From the NCBI RefSeq assembly GCF_003335505.1, contig NZ_QPEX01000046.1, positions 248,001-312,000 on the forward strand: 64,000 nucleotides of DNA. Reading direction: 5' to 3'. Made by a program: the position numbers and the translations under genes. Source of the DNA: Bremerella cremea (GTDB lineage: Bacteria; Planctomycetota; Planctomycetia; Pirellulales; Pirellulaceae). Numbering within the stretch: position 1 is the first letter of the stretch; each line of letters opens with the position of its first letter. Below are positions 30,643 through 41,000 of the stretch, in pieces. The notes beneath the pieces were generated by a model. It was given only the letters and a program-made list of their open reading frames with translations. It searched no databases and was not told where the DNA came from.

Positions 30643-31575
30643 ATGTCGCTTATCCGTCGTACTTTTCTGCAATCCCTCTTCGGTGGAAGCTTGGCTCTGG
30701 GTAGCGGCGCAGCTTTGGCGACGGAGGCAAAATCCGGAACCCCAGACGACACTTCCCCTTTGGTCATGGCTTTTCTGACCGACACCCACCAGCCGGCTGG
30801 CAACACCGATGTCATGAACCAGGTTGGCAAGCTGATCGATCAAATTCAAGCTCAGGAAACGGCCCCTCAGCTGTTTGTCTTCGGCGGCGACAACGTCATG
30901 TCGGTCGATGGTAACCAAAGCGACGAGCAAACCGACATCCAGTTTCGCCAGTGGAAAGAAAACGTCATCGATCGTTTGCAGGTTCCCAGTGTCAGCTGCA
31001 TCGGCAATCACGATATCCGCTGGAAGGATCGCGATGCCGATAAACCGGAGGCTTACCAAGAAAAAGCCCGCGCGATCGAAACCTTTCAGATGCCAGCTCG
31101 CTACTACAGCGCCGATCATGGCGGCTGGACGTTCTTCTTGCTCGATACCTATCAGTACGAAGGTTGCGAAATCGACGAAGCGCAGTTTGCCTGGCTGGAA
31201 GAAGAACTGAAAAAGAGCGACAAGCCAGCCTTGGTCGTCACGCATGCTCCCTTGATGTCGGTTACTCACTTCTACGAACCATCGATCGACAAAGGGCTGG
31301 GCAAAGGTTATTCCATACCAGGCGGCTGGTCTCCGCAGCGACTCACTCAGATTCGTGACCTGTTTCGGCGCTATCCACGCGTGAAGCTATGCCTGAGCGG
31401 GCACATGCACACGGTCGACCGGTGCGATGTCGACAACACCACGTACATTTGTGGCGGAGCGGTCAGCGGCAATTGGTGGGGCAAGCAAGACTACCTTGGC
31501 TTCGCCCCGACATGGATCGAAGTGAAACTCTACCCCGACGGCCAATGGTCGCACCAGCAGCACGCCTGGACGTAG
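30643..31575 (+). CDS. Tat-exported calcineurin-like metallophosphoesterase
   Basis: A 310-residue phosphoesterase. The N terminus SLIRRTFLQ with a hydrophobic stretch is a likely twin-arginine signal (R5, R6). The two-metal motifs occur in order: DTH (D47, H49), GGDN, GNHD, a mid histidine in VVTHAP and SGHMH near the end. Such proteins cleave phosphomonoesters or diesters; the substrate is unknown. ATG 30643 is supported by TTGGAG six bases upstream. Its 3' end is 8 bp from the convergent EEP gene. Confidence 0.9.
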   Translation: MSLIRRTFLQSLFGGSLALGSGAALATEAKSGTPDDTSPLVMAFLTDTHQPAGNTDVMNQVGKLIDQIQAQETAPQLFVFGGDNVMSVDGNQSDEQTDIQFRQWKENVIDRLQVPSVSCIGNHDIRWKDRDADKPEAYQEKARAIETFQMPARYYSADHGGWTFFLLDTYQYEGCEIDEAQFAWLEEELKKSDKPALVVTHAPLMSVTHFYEPSIDKGLGKGYSIPGGWSPQRLTQIRDLFRRYPRVKLCLSGHMHTVDRCDVDNTTYICGGAVSGNWWGKQDYLGFAPTWIEVKLYPDGQWSHQQHAWT

Positions 31576-31583
31576 AACAACAC

Positions 31584-32600
31584 TCAAGGAAAACCACGCG
31601 GCGCAACGGTAACCGTTACGCTGCGATGGTCGGAACCGATTGGGCCGCCGATTCGCTTCTTAGTGCAAACCAGGTCTTCCGTGATCAGGGCATGGTCGAG
31701 CGTCAGCCCCAAAGGAAAGATCGGCAACACATACCAGGTCGGTGTCACGTCGAAACCAATCGCGGCGCGACGCAGCCCAGAAAGCGGGTTGGCAATCTCC
31801 GCGAAGCAAGGAGACCATGGCGTTACGTTAAGGTCTCCGACCACGATGGTGGGCAAATTCTCTCGATGATCCTTCTTATGGATTAGCCGGGCGGCTAGTT
31901 CGTGCAAATGCTCGTTACGCGAGGCAAACCCAGCAGCACGAACAGGCGGCAAGGGATGTGTGCCGATGATGCGATAGCGATGATTGTCGACGGTAATCCT
32001 GGCTTCGATTGAATCGATCTTTTCATTCAATTGAAACACTTCGGTCGCGTCGAAGGGATATTTTGAGTAGAGCCCGATCCCGAAGTTCCCAAAGTCGCTT
32101 GGCCGCACCACGGCATGCGGATAGTGCGACTTCGTTCGCTGGCTGATCTCTGCTGCTTGCCAACTGGTTAACTCCAAAAAGACCAGAACGTCCGGGTCAT
32201 CTTGAAGTGCATCCGTCAAAATAGCATTGATATTTTGATTCGAGGAAAGCACATTCGAGACCGTCACGGTAAGGTGACCTTCGGCGAGTGGCACGCCTTG
32301 CCCGCGAAATAAAGAAGCAAACGCAGGCAAATGAAACAGCAAACAAAGGGCGACCACCGCCATCCATTTCCACTCGTGATACAGACCACACACGGCCAGC
32401 AGAAACAGACCCAAGAGAACTTGCTGCACGCGTAGATTGGCCAGCAAATCGAACACCCAGTACCCCTGGGCAAAGAGGGTCAATAAGGTCAGGGCGACCA
32501 ACAGAATGACCAGCAGCTTAGCACGAGCCCAAACGAAATCACGAATCTTTGGCCACCAAGACTTGGCAGAAACATCGACAGCCGCAGCTTCGTTGGTCAC
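31584..32600 (-). CDS. Membrane-anchored endonuclease/exonuclease/phosphatase (EEP) family protein
   Basis: A 338-residue protein with about three N-terminal hydrophobic helices (roughly 20-100) followed by an EEP catalytic fold: SNVLSSNQN, FLELTSW (metal Glu), GTHPLPP, VVGDLNVTPWS, LDHALIT and GSDHRSV. Family members cut nucleic acids or phospholipid headgroups. The GTG at 32600 overlaps the stop codon of the sigma-54 activator gene (GTGA), so the two are translationally coupled; the ORF could be opened further upstream only from a TTG inside the regulator gene. The catalytic domain should face outside the cytoplasmic membrane, but topology is only predicted. Confidence 0.86.
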   Translation of the reverse strand: MTNEAAAVDVSAKSWWPKIRDFVWARAKLLVILLVALTLLTLFAQGYWVFDLLANLRVQQVLLGLFLLAVCGLYHEWKWMAVVALCLLFHLPAFASLFRGQGVPLAEGHLTVTVSNVLSSNQNINAILTDALQDDPDVLVFLELTSWQAAEISQRTKSHYPHAVVRPSDFGNFGIGLYSKYPFDATEVFQLNEKIDSIEARITVDNHRYRIIGTHPLPPVRAAGFASRNEHLHELAARLIHKKDHRENLPTIVVGDLNVTPWSPCFAEIANPLSGLRRAAIGFDVTPTWYVLPIFPLGLTLDHALITEDLVCTKKRIGGPIGSDHRSVTVTVAPRGFP

Positions 32601-33688
32601 GATTCGATCTCGTACTCTTTCAACTTCTTGTGCAGCGTATTGCGATTGATCCCCAAGCGGGTCGCCGCTTTGGTTTGCACGTTGGCACAAGCGGTCATGA
32701 CCTGAACGATCAGTTCCTTTTCCACCCGATTCACCACACGAGAATGCAAGTCTTCCGCTTCGGCATCGGCGTCTTGCAAACCTTGCTGAACGACCTCGAA
32801 GGCCAGCGTATCGAAGTTGGCCGGTCCGCGGCCCAGACTCATCGCCGAGCGGTTGTCGCCGCTGCGGATTTCTGGAGGCAGAAGGTCAAGCGTCAACTCG
32901 TCTCCTTCGGCCAAAACGACGGCCCGCTCGACGTAGTTTTGCAGTTCCCGCACGTTGCCGGGCCAGTTGTGATCTTGCAGCGCTTCCATCGCTTCGTGCT
33001 GGATATGTACCACATGTCGATCGTTCACTTCGCTGTAAACGTTCAAGAAGTGGGCGACCAATTCTGGGATGTCTTCGCGACGTTCTCTTAGCGGTGGAAT
33101 TCGGATCGGCACGACGTTAAGTCGCCAGTACAAGTCTTCGCGAAACTTCCCTTCGCCGACTTCTTCCATCAAAAGACGATTGCTCGCCGCGATCACGCGC
33201 GTATCGACCCGAATCGTGGCGGTATCGCCCACGCGTTCGAACTCGCGTTCTTGTAGCACCCGCAACAGTTTGACTTGCAAATGGAGCGAGGTTGAGTTGA
33301 TTTCATCGAGAAAGATCGTGCCGCCGTGAGCCGCTTCAAAACGACCGGTACGATTGCCGATCGCCCCCGTAAACGCCCCACGAACGTGACCGAACAGCTC
33401 GCTTTCGAGCAGGCTTTCGCTTAGCGCGCCGCAGTTCACTTTCACAAACGGCCCCGAGGCCCGCGTACTGAGCCGGTGAACCGAAGAAGCGATCATCTCC
33501 TTACCGGTTCCCGTTTCACCTAACAGCAAAACGGAAGCATTGGTTTGGGCAACCTTGCGAGTAAGGCGATACACATCCCCCATCGCCTTGCTCGATCCGA
33601 TCAGGCCAGGAATAGGCGGTTCGGACCCCAAGGGTGCGTATTCAGGGGCATAACTGGATGTCGTATCGGAATACAGTCCCACAGTCAT
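32597..33688 (-). CDS. Sigma-54-dependent transcriptional activator without N-terminal sensor domain
   Basis: A 363-residue NtrC-type AAA+ activator. Walker A GETGTGKE (57-64), the sigma-54 contact loop GAFTGA (104-109), Walker B GGTIFLDE (122-129), the REDLYWRLNV arginine-finger region and NWPGNVRELQN are intact. A Fis-type helix-turn-helix (ATRLGINRNTLHKKL) closes the protein. Only about 28 residues precede the AAA+ domain, so no receiver, GAF or PAS domain is present and activation must be controlled by another protein or by level. It starts 3 bp after the HEAT/pseudo-receiver gene and overlaps the EEP gene. Confidence 0.93.
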   Translation of the reverse strand: MTVGLYSDTTSSYAPEYAPLGSEPPIPGLIGSSKAMGDVYRLTRKVAQTNASVLLLGETGTGKEMIASSVHRLSTRASGPFVKVNCGALSESLLESELFGHVRGAFTGAIGNRTGRFEAAHGGTIFLDEINSTSLHLQVKLLRVLQEREFERVGDTATIRVDTRVIAASNRLLMEEVGEGKFREDLYWRLNVVPIRIPPLRERREDIPELVAHFLNVYSEVNDRHVVHIQHEAMEALQDHNWPGNVRELQNYVERAVVLAEGDELTLDLLPPEIRSGDNRSAMSLGRGPANFDTLAFEVVQQGLQDADAEAEDLHSRVVNRVEKELIVQVMTACANVQTKAATRLGINRNTLHKKLKEYEIES

Positions 33689-33691
33689 AAC

Positions 33692-35905
33692 CTACAAGCC
33701 AATTTTGGCTGGTTGGTCGAAACGAACGTCTTGGGTCGGCGCCTCGAGGATGTCCAGAACCTTTCCCAATACAATCTGCGTTCCGGAGTCCAATTCCTCC
33801 GAATCGTTGTAGCGATCGTATTGGGTTACAATCTGATCTTTCGTCAAGAGAATGCCACGACGTGCAACCGCAGATTTAAACGCGGCCACACATTGCTCGC
33901 GGAAAGCAAGCGGGTGGAAAGGATCGCTCGCATATTCGACCAAGGCCATCTGCGCGGCAGGTGTTGCCAAGTTGCCCAGCAACTGTGCGATGGCCGAAGT
34001 GACATTGTCGTCTGCCAAACGGCGAATGGCGATCTCTTCCACTTTCGTAAAATCGTAGAAGGGATACCTCTCAGGTTTTTCCAACATCCGATTGATCGCT
34101 GCCAAAGCGAACTCGGCGTCCTCAGAGCGTTCCATGGCCGACACAATCAAGCGACCTTGCGAACCATAAAGCTGCTGCAACTGAAAGGAAAACCCTTTTT
34201 CATCATGCGGGCGAATGGTCGCTAAGGTGAGAGGATCTTTCATGGTGCTTAGCTCGAAAAATTCGAGCTGATCGATCGGCGCGACGACAGCAATCGGTAA
34301 GTCACCGGTGCGGCGATCTTTTCGCAAGACCTGAACGGTCTCCATCACTGGCAGGCGAGCGAGAGGCTTGCTGACAAAAATCACTTCGACATCCGCCGAG
34401 TTGTAAGCGGCTTGAAACAATTCTGCCCCGCCTGAAGTAGCCACCGCCTCGTAACCGAGACGTGACAACACGGCGGCCATGTCCTGACCGCGTTGCTCGT
34501 CTAACTCGCCAATAACGGCAACACGTTTTCCTTGGGCAGTGGTTAGAAAAGCCAGCATATCCATTAACTCGGACGAGCCAGCATACGGCCTTTGAGGATC
34601 GATCTGCAAAATAGCCTTCGCGGCAGCGCGACGAACGCGATAAACGGGCGATTGAAGTGCTTGAGCCAATGCACTCAGTCCACCATCCGACGCCACCAAA
34701 ACGGAGGCATCTTGAGCACTCCCCAAAGTTTCGCAAGCAATGATCGCTGCTTGAGAGAACTTGCGGTGCTTAAGAGCACGAACCAATGCTTCTTGAATCA
34801 CCGGTAGGCCGTACTCTTCGATCAGAACCTGAGGCTCGGCCTGTGATTCTTCCATTACGCCAGCTCGCTGCATCGCTGCCAACGCACGATTGATTTGAAT
34901 GTCGCTATCCTCGGGGTCCAAACGATGTAAATCATCGAGCAGACGTCCGGCGGTAATCACTTCGGCATCCGCCAGCGGCATCGTTTTCAGCACGGCCTGT
35001 TTCGCGTCGTAATCCCAAACCCAGAGAGCCACATTCCCATCGTCATCGACAGGGAACATTGGATCGGAACCTAAGTATGCTTTTACACGACGGGAAAGGT
35101 AGTCCTTTACTTGGCTCGCGTCAGGCTGCCAGCCGCCGATCACATCGCAGTAGGCACCAATCTCAGCACGCAGATTGTCGTCGTCGGTGTAAATCATGCG
35201 TCCTACCACAAATTGGGCGGCCGCTTTTAAACGAATCTGCTTTACTACGTCGGCTAGTTGGGCCACCAAAAATTGGTTATCGCTGGCCAACGCCGCCTGT
35301 AGTGGGCCGTAGACATTTTGGTCGAGGCGGATCAGCATCTTCTTAGCTGCCGGATGCAAAGCTTGCTGGGCAGGATCGGCCAACACGGCGAACAATGGAT
35401 TGGCCGCGTCAGGCCCTGCTTTGAGCAATTGCTCGATAGCCCGCTTCCGCACTACCGGATCGGCATCTCCTAGCTGATTTACTAAGGTCTTCAGCCGTGC
35501 CGGATCTTTTAAATAGTCGTCTAACTTCTTGAACAGCAAGGTGGCAGCTTCACCACCGATCGGCTGCAATGAATCTTCCGTTTGCAAACGCATCATGCTG
35601 CCTGCACCAAGCTCACGATACGCGGCAACGACCTGATCTTGCTTGGGGTTACCATCGATCAGTTTTTGCAGATAAGCCTTAGCGAGATCGTCACGGTCCA
35701 AGTCGTGTGTTAGCAAAATGGCCCGCACTAGTTCGGTTGGCGTGGCTGGATTCGACTCTTTGATTGCGGCTATTGCTGGCGAATCCACAGGCGGAGCTGG
35801 TTCCGCTGGGGCTTCTTCCATCGGCTGCTGTGCTGGCATAACACCTGCGACGGCCAAAACCAACAGCATGGCAAATAGAGAGGCAATCTTGATCAAACGT
35901 TCCAT
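33692..35905 (-). CDS. Exported HEAT-repeat protein with embedded degenerate receiver-like domain
   Basis: A 737-residue protein with a hydrophobic N-terminal signal (residues 1-25, ending near MPAQQ). Armadillo/HEAT-like repeats are visible around residues 120-240 (DADPVVRKRAIEQLLKAG) and 360-440 (SPVYRVRRAAAKAIL). At about 453-545 (nucleotides 34270-34545) a stretch with receiver-like order occurs: KRVAVIGELDEQRGQDMAAV, LSRLGYEAVATSGG, VEVIFVSKPLARLP, LPIAVVAP. The usual acidic pocket and phospho-aspartate are missing. Further HEAT-like helices follow. ATG 35905 is chosen for the signal peptide; the longer frame begins at 35935. First gene of an operon with the sigma-54 activator and EEP protein. 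Confidence 0.78.
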   Translation of the reverse strand: MERLIKIASLFAMLLVLAVAGVMPAQQPMEEAPAEPAPPVDSPAIAAIKESNPATPTELVRAILLTHDLDRDDLAKAYLQKLIDGNPKQDQVVAAYRELGAGSMMRLQTEDSLQPIGGEAATLLFKKLDDYLKDPARLKTLVNQLGDADPVVRKRAIEQLLKAGPDAANPLFAVLADPAQQALHPAAKKMLIRLDQNVYGPLQAALASDNQFLVAQLADVVKQIRLKAAAQFVVGRMIYTDDDNLRAEIGAYCDVIGGWQPDASQVKDYLSRRVKAYLGSDPMFPVDDDGNVALWVWDYDAKQAVLKTMPLADAEVITAGRLLDDLHRLDPEDSDIQINRALAAMQRAGVMEESQAEPQVLIEEYGLPVIQEALVRALKHRKFSQAAIIACETLGSAQDASVLVASDGGLSALAQALQSPVYRVRRAAAKAILQIDPQRPYAGSSELMDMLAFLTTAQGKRVAVIGELDEQRGQDMAAVLSRLGYEAVATSGGAELFQAAYNSADVEVIFVSKPLARLPVMETVQVLRKDRRTGDLPIAVVAPIDQLEFFELSTMKDPLTLATIRPHDEKGFSFQLQQLYGSQGRLIVSAMERSEDAEFALAAINRMLEKPERYPFYDFTKVEEIAIRRLADDNVTSAIAQLLGNLATPAAQMALVEYASDPFHPLAFREQCVAAFKSAVARRGILLTKDQIVTQYDRYNDSEELDSGTQIVLGKVLDILEAPTQDVRFDQPAKIGL

Positions 35906-35933
35906 AAGATCTTCGCAACGGTGGTGGGGTAGC

Positions 35934-35961
35934 ATACTAAACGATGCCTGATCCTTGGCAA
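35934..35961 (-). promoter_or_regulatory. Candidate promoter of the HEAT/sigma-54 activator/EEP operon
   Basis: On the minus strand TTGCCA (35961-35956), a 16-bp spacer and TAGTAT (35939-35934) lie about 30-55 bp before the HEAT gene start. This is a reasonable sigma-70 pair found by eye. Confidence 0.35.
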
Positions 35962-36008
35962 CGAGATAAGTCCTAGGCAGTTAAAGTGCCCCCAATTCCA
36001 AAGGACAG

Positions 36009-36025
36009 ACTTGCCATTGGCAAGT
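36009..36025. promoter_or_regulatory. 17-bp perfect palindrome ACTTGCCATTGGCAAGT
   Basis: Two 8-base arms meet at a single central base, so it is better suited to binding a dimeric regulator than to forming an RNA hairpin. It lies between the argH stop codon and the promoter candidate of the HEAT operon. No T-run follows. Confidence 0.45.
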
Positions 36026-36051
36026 GGGGAGGCGTCCGCGAAAAAGGCACT

Positions 36052-37440
36052 CTAGCCCAATTCTAATTGCTCCTTCCAACGAACAACTTGCTTTTTTACT
36101 TCCTCAGGCGAGGTAGAGCCATAACTACGGAACGCGGCTACGGCTTTGGCAACACCCAAGACATCATAAACGGTCTCATCCAGTGAATCGTTAACCGCCT
36201 TAAAATCGGCCAAGGGCAATTCAGCCAAACGGCATCTCTTATCCATCGCGGTAGCCACCAAGCTACCGATCTGATGATGGGCAGTCCGCTGGGGGGTTCC
36301 CTTGCCGATTAGGTATTCCATTAAGGTAGTCGCGTCGAGGAACCCATCTTCCAGACGCGAGTTGATCGATTCAGTATTCAACTTTGCCCCGGCAACAATC
36401 GAAGCCGCCAAATCGAGCGAAAGATGAACCGTATCGACAGAATCGAATAGCCGTTCCTTGTCTTCCTGCAAATCGCGGTTGTAGGCCAACGGCAGTCCTT
36501 TGATAAGCACCAGCAACGCCTGCAGGTTCCCAATCACGCGGGCCGATTTCCCTCGAATCAGCTCGCAGACATCGGGATTGATCTTCTGCGGCATGATCGA
36601 ACTGCCGGTGCAAAACTGTTGCGGGATCTGAATGAATTTGAATTCAACACTCGACCACAACACCCATTCGTCGGCCCAAACGCTGAGATGTTCGGCGATC
36701 ATCGTCAGGCAAAACGCATATTCCACAACGAAATCGCGATCGCTCGAAACGTCAATACTATTGGCCGCAACTCCCTCGAAACCGAGCCGCTGGGCCACGT
36801 TTTCGCGATCGATCGGGATCGTCGTTCCGGCCAGTGCGGCCGTTCCCAGGCTGCAAACATTGACTCGCCGACGACAATCGGCCAAACGTTCACGGTCTCG
36901 CTGCAGCTTCTCGGCATAGGCCAGCCAATAGTGGGGAGCGAGAACCGGCTGAGCCCTTTGCATGTGTGTGTAAGCAGGCAGAATGATGTCGATATCGGCG
37001 TCGCACCGACCAACAAACGCAACCTGGAGCTGCTTGAGCAATCGGTCGGTTTCGTCGATGGCATCCCGCACCCACAACCGTGCATCGGTAGCGACCTGAT
37101 CGTTACGGCTGCGTCCTGTGTGCAGCTTTCGCCCGACATCTCCCAGCCGGTCGACCAGGGCACTTTCGATATTCATGTGAACATCTTCCAGCTTTTCGTC
37201 AAACTGAAAGTCGCCGTTATCGATCTCGCCTTTGATCAGCGAGAGGGCCGTGGTGATCTGGGATGCCTCTTCTGTGGTCAAAACGCCCACATCGGCTAGC
37301 ATTTGAGCATGCGCAATCGATCCACGGATGTCCTGAGCATACAACCGATGATCGAAGCTGATGCTTTCGGTGAATTTTTCGACCCGTGTGTCGACTGCGG
37401 AGTTGAAAACACCGCTCTGTGAGGGACTGTTCCGCGACAA
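36052..37440 (-). CDS. argH: Argininosuccinate lyase
   Basis: A 462-residue enzyme that splits argininosuccinate into arginine and fumarate. The fumarase/lyase signature GSSIMPQKINPD and the HTGRSRNDQVATD segment are intact, and the length is typical. No ATG is available near the family N terminus: TTG 37440 is chosen because GAGG lies five bases before it, while a second TTG at 37479 has a weaker site. It is separate from argBDF; argG was not seen in the window. A small inverted repeat sits just upstream. Confidence 0.94.
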   Translation of the reverse strand: MSRNSPSQSGVFNSAVDTRVEKFTESISFDHRLYAQDIRGSIAHAQMLADVGVLTTEEASQITTALSLIKGEIDNGDFQFDEKLEDVHMNIESALVDRLGDVGRKLHTGRSRNDQVATDARLWVRDAIDETDRLLKQLQVAFVGRCDADIDIILPAYTHMQRAQPVLAPHYWLAYAEKLQRDRERLADCRRRVNVCSLGTAALAGTTIPIDRENVAQRLGFEGVAANSIDVSSDRDFVVEYAFCLTMIAEHLSVWADEWVLWSSVEFKFIQIPQQFCTGSSIMPQKINPDVCELIRGKSARVIGNLQALLVLIKGLPLAYNRDLQEDKERLFDSVDTVHLSLDLAASIVAGAKLNTESINSRLEDGFLDATTLMEYLIGKGTPQRTAHHQIGSLVATAMDKRCRLAELPLADFKAVNDSLDETVYDVLGVAKAVAAFRSYGSTSPEEVKKQVVRWKEQLELG

Positions 37441-38074
37441 GGTTGCCTCAGAATTATGCAAGAATAGAAGTACGTCCAAAACCGTAAACCACTTAAATGC
37501 TAAGTGGATCGGTGTGTACTGTCAACGTACTCGGCTAACGGCTGCGCAGTTATTAAGCATTACTCAGCAAGAATCGCGAAGCCTCGATCGATACAGCCGG
37601 AATGATGCGCGCAATCATCGACAAGCTGGACGATTATTGGGCATCAGGCCACCAAAGCCAAAACTTTCGACTTATCACTAAACTTCCCGCTTTTCCCTTT
37701 TTTCCACAACAACAGCCTCCGCCAGGGGAAGCGATCTCCTTTCCTGTTGCTCATCCCAAGAGCAGCTCCCCACCTCTCGACTCCTACTTACGGCTTGCCG
37801 AACACAGCCAAGCCCTGGCCGCTTATCTGGCTTACACGACCCGCTGAGGAACCCCTTAGAGCGGAATTAGCTGAAAGGAAAATGAGCTACAAGAAATAGA
37901 TCGCACACATTAACTGTTTGTATGTGGGGAGTTAGGGTGCCAAAGCTATCACCGCCCCTTGTTATCGCGAGACGCGTAGGGTTAAATTGGTGGGATTTTG
38001 CACATCAATCAGCCGAAAACAGGGCGCAGCGTGCGTCCGATGAACTTCCACTTCAGCCAAGGACTGACCCTCCA
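37441..38074. other. Divergent gap between argH and carB
   Basis: 634 bp. CCACTTA (37489-37495) and TAAGTGG (37501-37507) form a small dyad about 50 bp ahead of the argH start, a possible operator. A frame at 37602-37847 looks like chance. The carB frame stays open upstream to 37922 but those residues do not resemble CarB. Confidence 0.45.
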
Positions 38075-41000
38075 GTGCCGCGACGCGACGATATCAAAAA
38101 GATCTTGATTATTGGTTCCGGTCCTATCGTGATCGGCCAGGCCTGCGAGTTCGATTATTCTGGCACCCAGGCCTGCAAAGCGCTTCGAGAAGAGGGTTAC
38201 GAGGTCGTATTGGTGAATTCCAATCCGGCCACCATCATGACCGACCCAGACACGGCCGATGCCACCTACATCGAGCCGCTGACGGCGGACATCCTGGAAA
38301 AGATCATCGCCAAGGAACGCCCCTGCGCACTTTTGCCGACGCTTGGCGGCCAAACAGGCCTAAACCTGGCGATGGACCTGGACAAGCTAGGGATTCTCGA
38401 GAAGTATGGCGTCGAAATGATCGGTGCCCGGGCCGATGTCATCGCCAAAGCGGAAGAACGCGAGCAGTTCAAACAGGCGATGGATAAGATTGGCCTGGAA
38501 GTCTGCCGCGGAGCCACGGTTCACACGGTTGCCGAGGCACGAAAAGTCCTCGAGGATGTTGGCCTGCCGGCGGTCGTTCGCCCCAGCTTCACCATGGGTG
38601 GCTCTGGCTCCAGCATCGCCTACAACCGGGAAGAGTTCGACAGCCTGGTTCGCAACGGGCTCGACCAATCGCCGGTCACGGAAGTGCTGATCGAAGAATC
38701 GATCATCGGCTGGAAAGAGTACGAAATGGAGGTGATGCGCGACAAAGATGACAATGTCGTGATCATCTGCTCGATCGAAAACTTCGACCCGATGGGGGTT
38801 CATACCGGCGACTCGATCACCGTCGCTCCGGCCCAAACGTTGACCGACAAAGAATACCAGCGAATGCGCGACGCTTCGCTGGCCGTGATTCGGGAAATCG
38901 GCGTCGAAACAGGGGGCTCGAACATTCAGTTCGCCTGCGATCCTACCTCGGATCGCATGATCGTCATCGAAATGAACCCGCGCGTCAGCCGTAGCTCGGC
39001 GTTGGCGTCGAAGGCGACCGGTTTCCCGATTGCCAAGATCGCCGCCAAACTGGCCGTCGGTTATCGCCTGCACGAATTACCCAACGATATCACCCGCGAA
39101 ACGCTGGCCTGCTTCGAGCCGTCGATCGACTACGTGGTGACCAAGATCCCCCGTTTTGCCTTCGAGAAATTCCCCGAGGCAGACAGCACACTGACGACGC
39201 AAATGAAAAGTGTCGGCGAAACGATGGCGATCGGGCGAACCTTCAAAGAGTCGTTCCAAAAAGCCCTGCGTGGCCTGGAAGTGGGCCGCTTTGGGTTCGG
39301 TTGCGATGGCAAGGATCTGTGGGGCACCGACGAGCAGCCTGCCGAAGACGAAATCCGGGCGAAGCTGGCCAAGCCGAATGCCGAGCGTCCTTGGTATTTG
39401 CGTTACGCCCTGAAATCAGGCATGACCGTCGCCCAACTGTACGACATCACCGGCATCGATCCTTGGTTCGGCGATCAGATGAAACAGCTGGTCGAGTGCG
39501 AGGACGAACTTGATGCGGTCGGCAACATCAACAACATCAGCGACGAACTACTGCGGAAAGCCAAACGATGGGGCTATTCCGATCGCCAACTTTCCACGCT
39601 ACTCAACAGCAGCGAACTGGAAGTCCGGAGCGAACGAAAGAAACGGGGCATCGTCGCCACATTCAAATCGGTTGATACCTGTGCTGCCGAATTTGAAGCC
39701 TACACCCCGTACTACTACTCGACCTACGAAACGGAAGACGAAGTTCCCGCCAAGGATCCCGGCCAGAAGCGGATCATGATTCTCGGCGGTGGCCCGAACC
39801 GAATCGGGCAGGGGATCGAGTTCGACTATTGCTGCTGCCACGCCAGTTTCGCCCTGAAAGAAATGGGCATTCAATCGGTAATGGTCAACAGCAACCCAGA
39901 AACGGTCAGTACCGACTACGATACGTCCGACCTGTTGTTCTTTGAACCGCTGACAACCGAAGACGTGTTGAACATTTGCGATCGTGTGCAGCCTGATGGC
40001 GTGATTGTACAGTTCGGCGGGCAAACTCCGCTTAACCTTGCTCGTGGCCTGTCCGCCGCTGGCGTTCCGATCATTGGCACCAGTGTCGATACGATCGATG
40101 CGGCAGAGGATCGCGAACAGTTCCAACAACTGCTACATCGCTTGAACCTCAAGCAGCCAGCCAATGCAATCGCACGCAACATGAGCCAGGCCCGGGCCGA
40201 AGCGGCCAAGGTTGGCTACCCCGCTTTGGTTCGTCCCAGCTTTGTGCTGGGTGGTCGCGCGATGGAAATCTGCTACGACGACAAACAGTTCGAGCGATTC
40301 GTGGCCGAAGCCTTCCTGGTTGCTCAAGGGCAACCGGTGCTGATCGACCGCTTCCTAGAAGACGCCACGGAAGTCGATGTCGACTGCATCAGCGACGGCG
40401 AGAACGTGATTGTCGCCGGGGTAATGGAACACATCGAAGAAGCAGGCGTGCATAGCGGGGACTCGGCTTGTGTGATTCCTCCATACAGCTTGCCTGGCCC
40501 AGTCGTGCAGGAAATTCGCGAGGCAACCATTGCCATGGCGAAGTACCTGAAAGTGGTTGGCTTGATGAATGTTCAGTTTGCGGTCAAAGCAGAAGACGGC
40601 AAAATGAACGTCTACGTTTTGGAAGTGAACCCGCGAGCCAGTCGCACGGTTCCATTTGTAGCCAAGGCGACCGGAATGCCGGTTGCCAAGATTGCCGCCA
40701 AGGTCATGGCCGGCTGCACGCTGCCGGAACTTGGTATCACCGGCGAACCGATTCCGGCGCACGTTTCGATCAAGGAATCGGTCTTCCCGTTCCGCAAGTT
40801 CCCAGGCGTCGACATCGTGCTTGGCCCCGAGATGCGTTCGACCGGCGAAGTGATGGGGATCAGCGAACGTTTCTCGCTGGCATTCGCCAAGTGTCAACTT
40901 GCCGCTGGCGTGGTCTTGCCGCTGCCGAAAGATGGCAAGATCTTTGTGAGCGTCTCAGGTCGCCACAAAGACCAAATCGCCGACATCTCGCGCCGCCTTC

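Noticed and set aside
37602..37847. 81-residue open frame upstream of carB
   Set aside because: Proline-rich chance translation without a start signal; the region is better explained as a promoter gap.
37922..38074. N-terminal extension of CarB
   Set aside because: The 51 extra residues are unlike CarB, and GTG 38075 has a suitable ribosome site.
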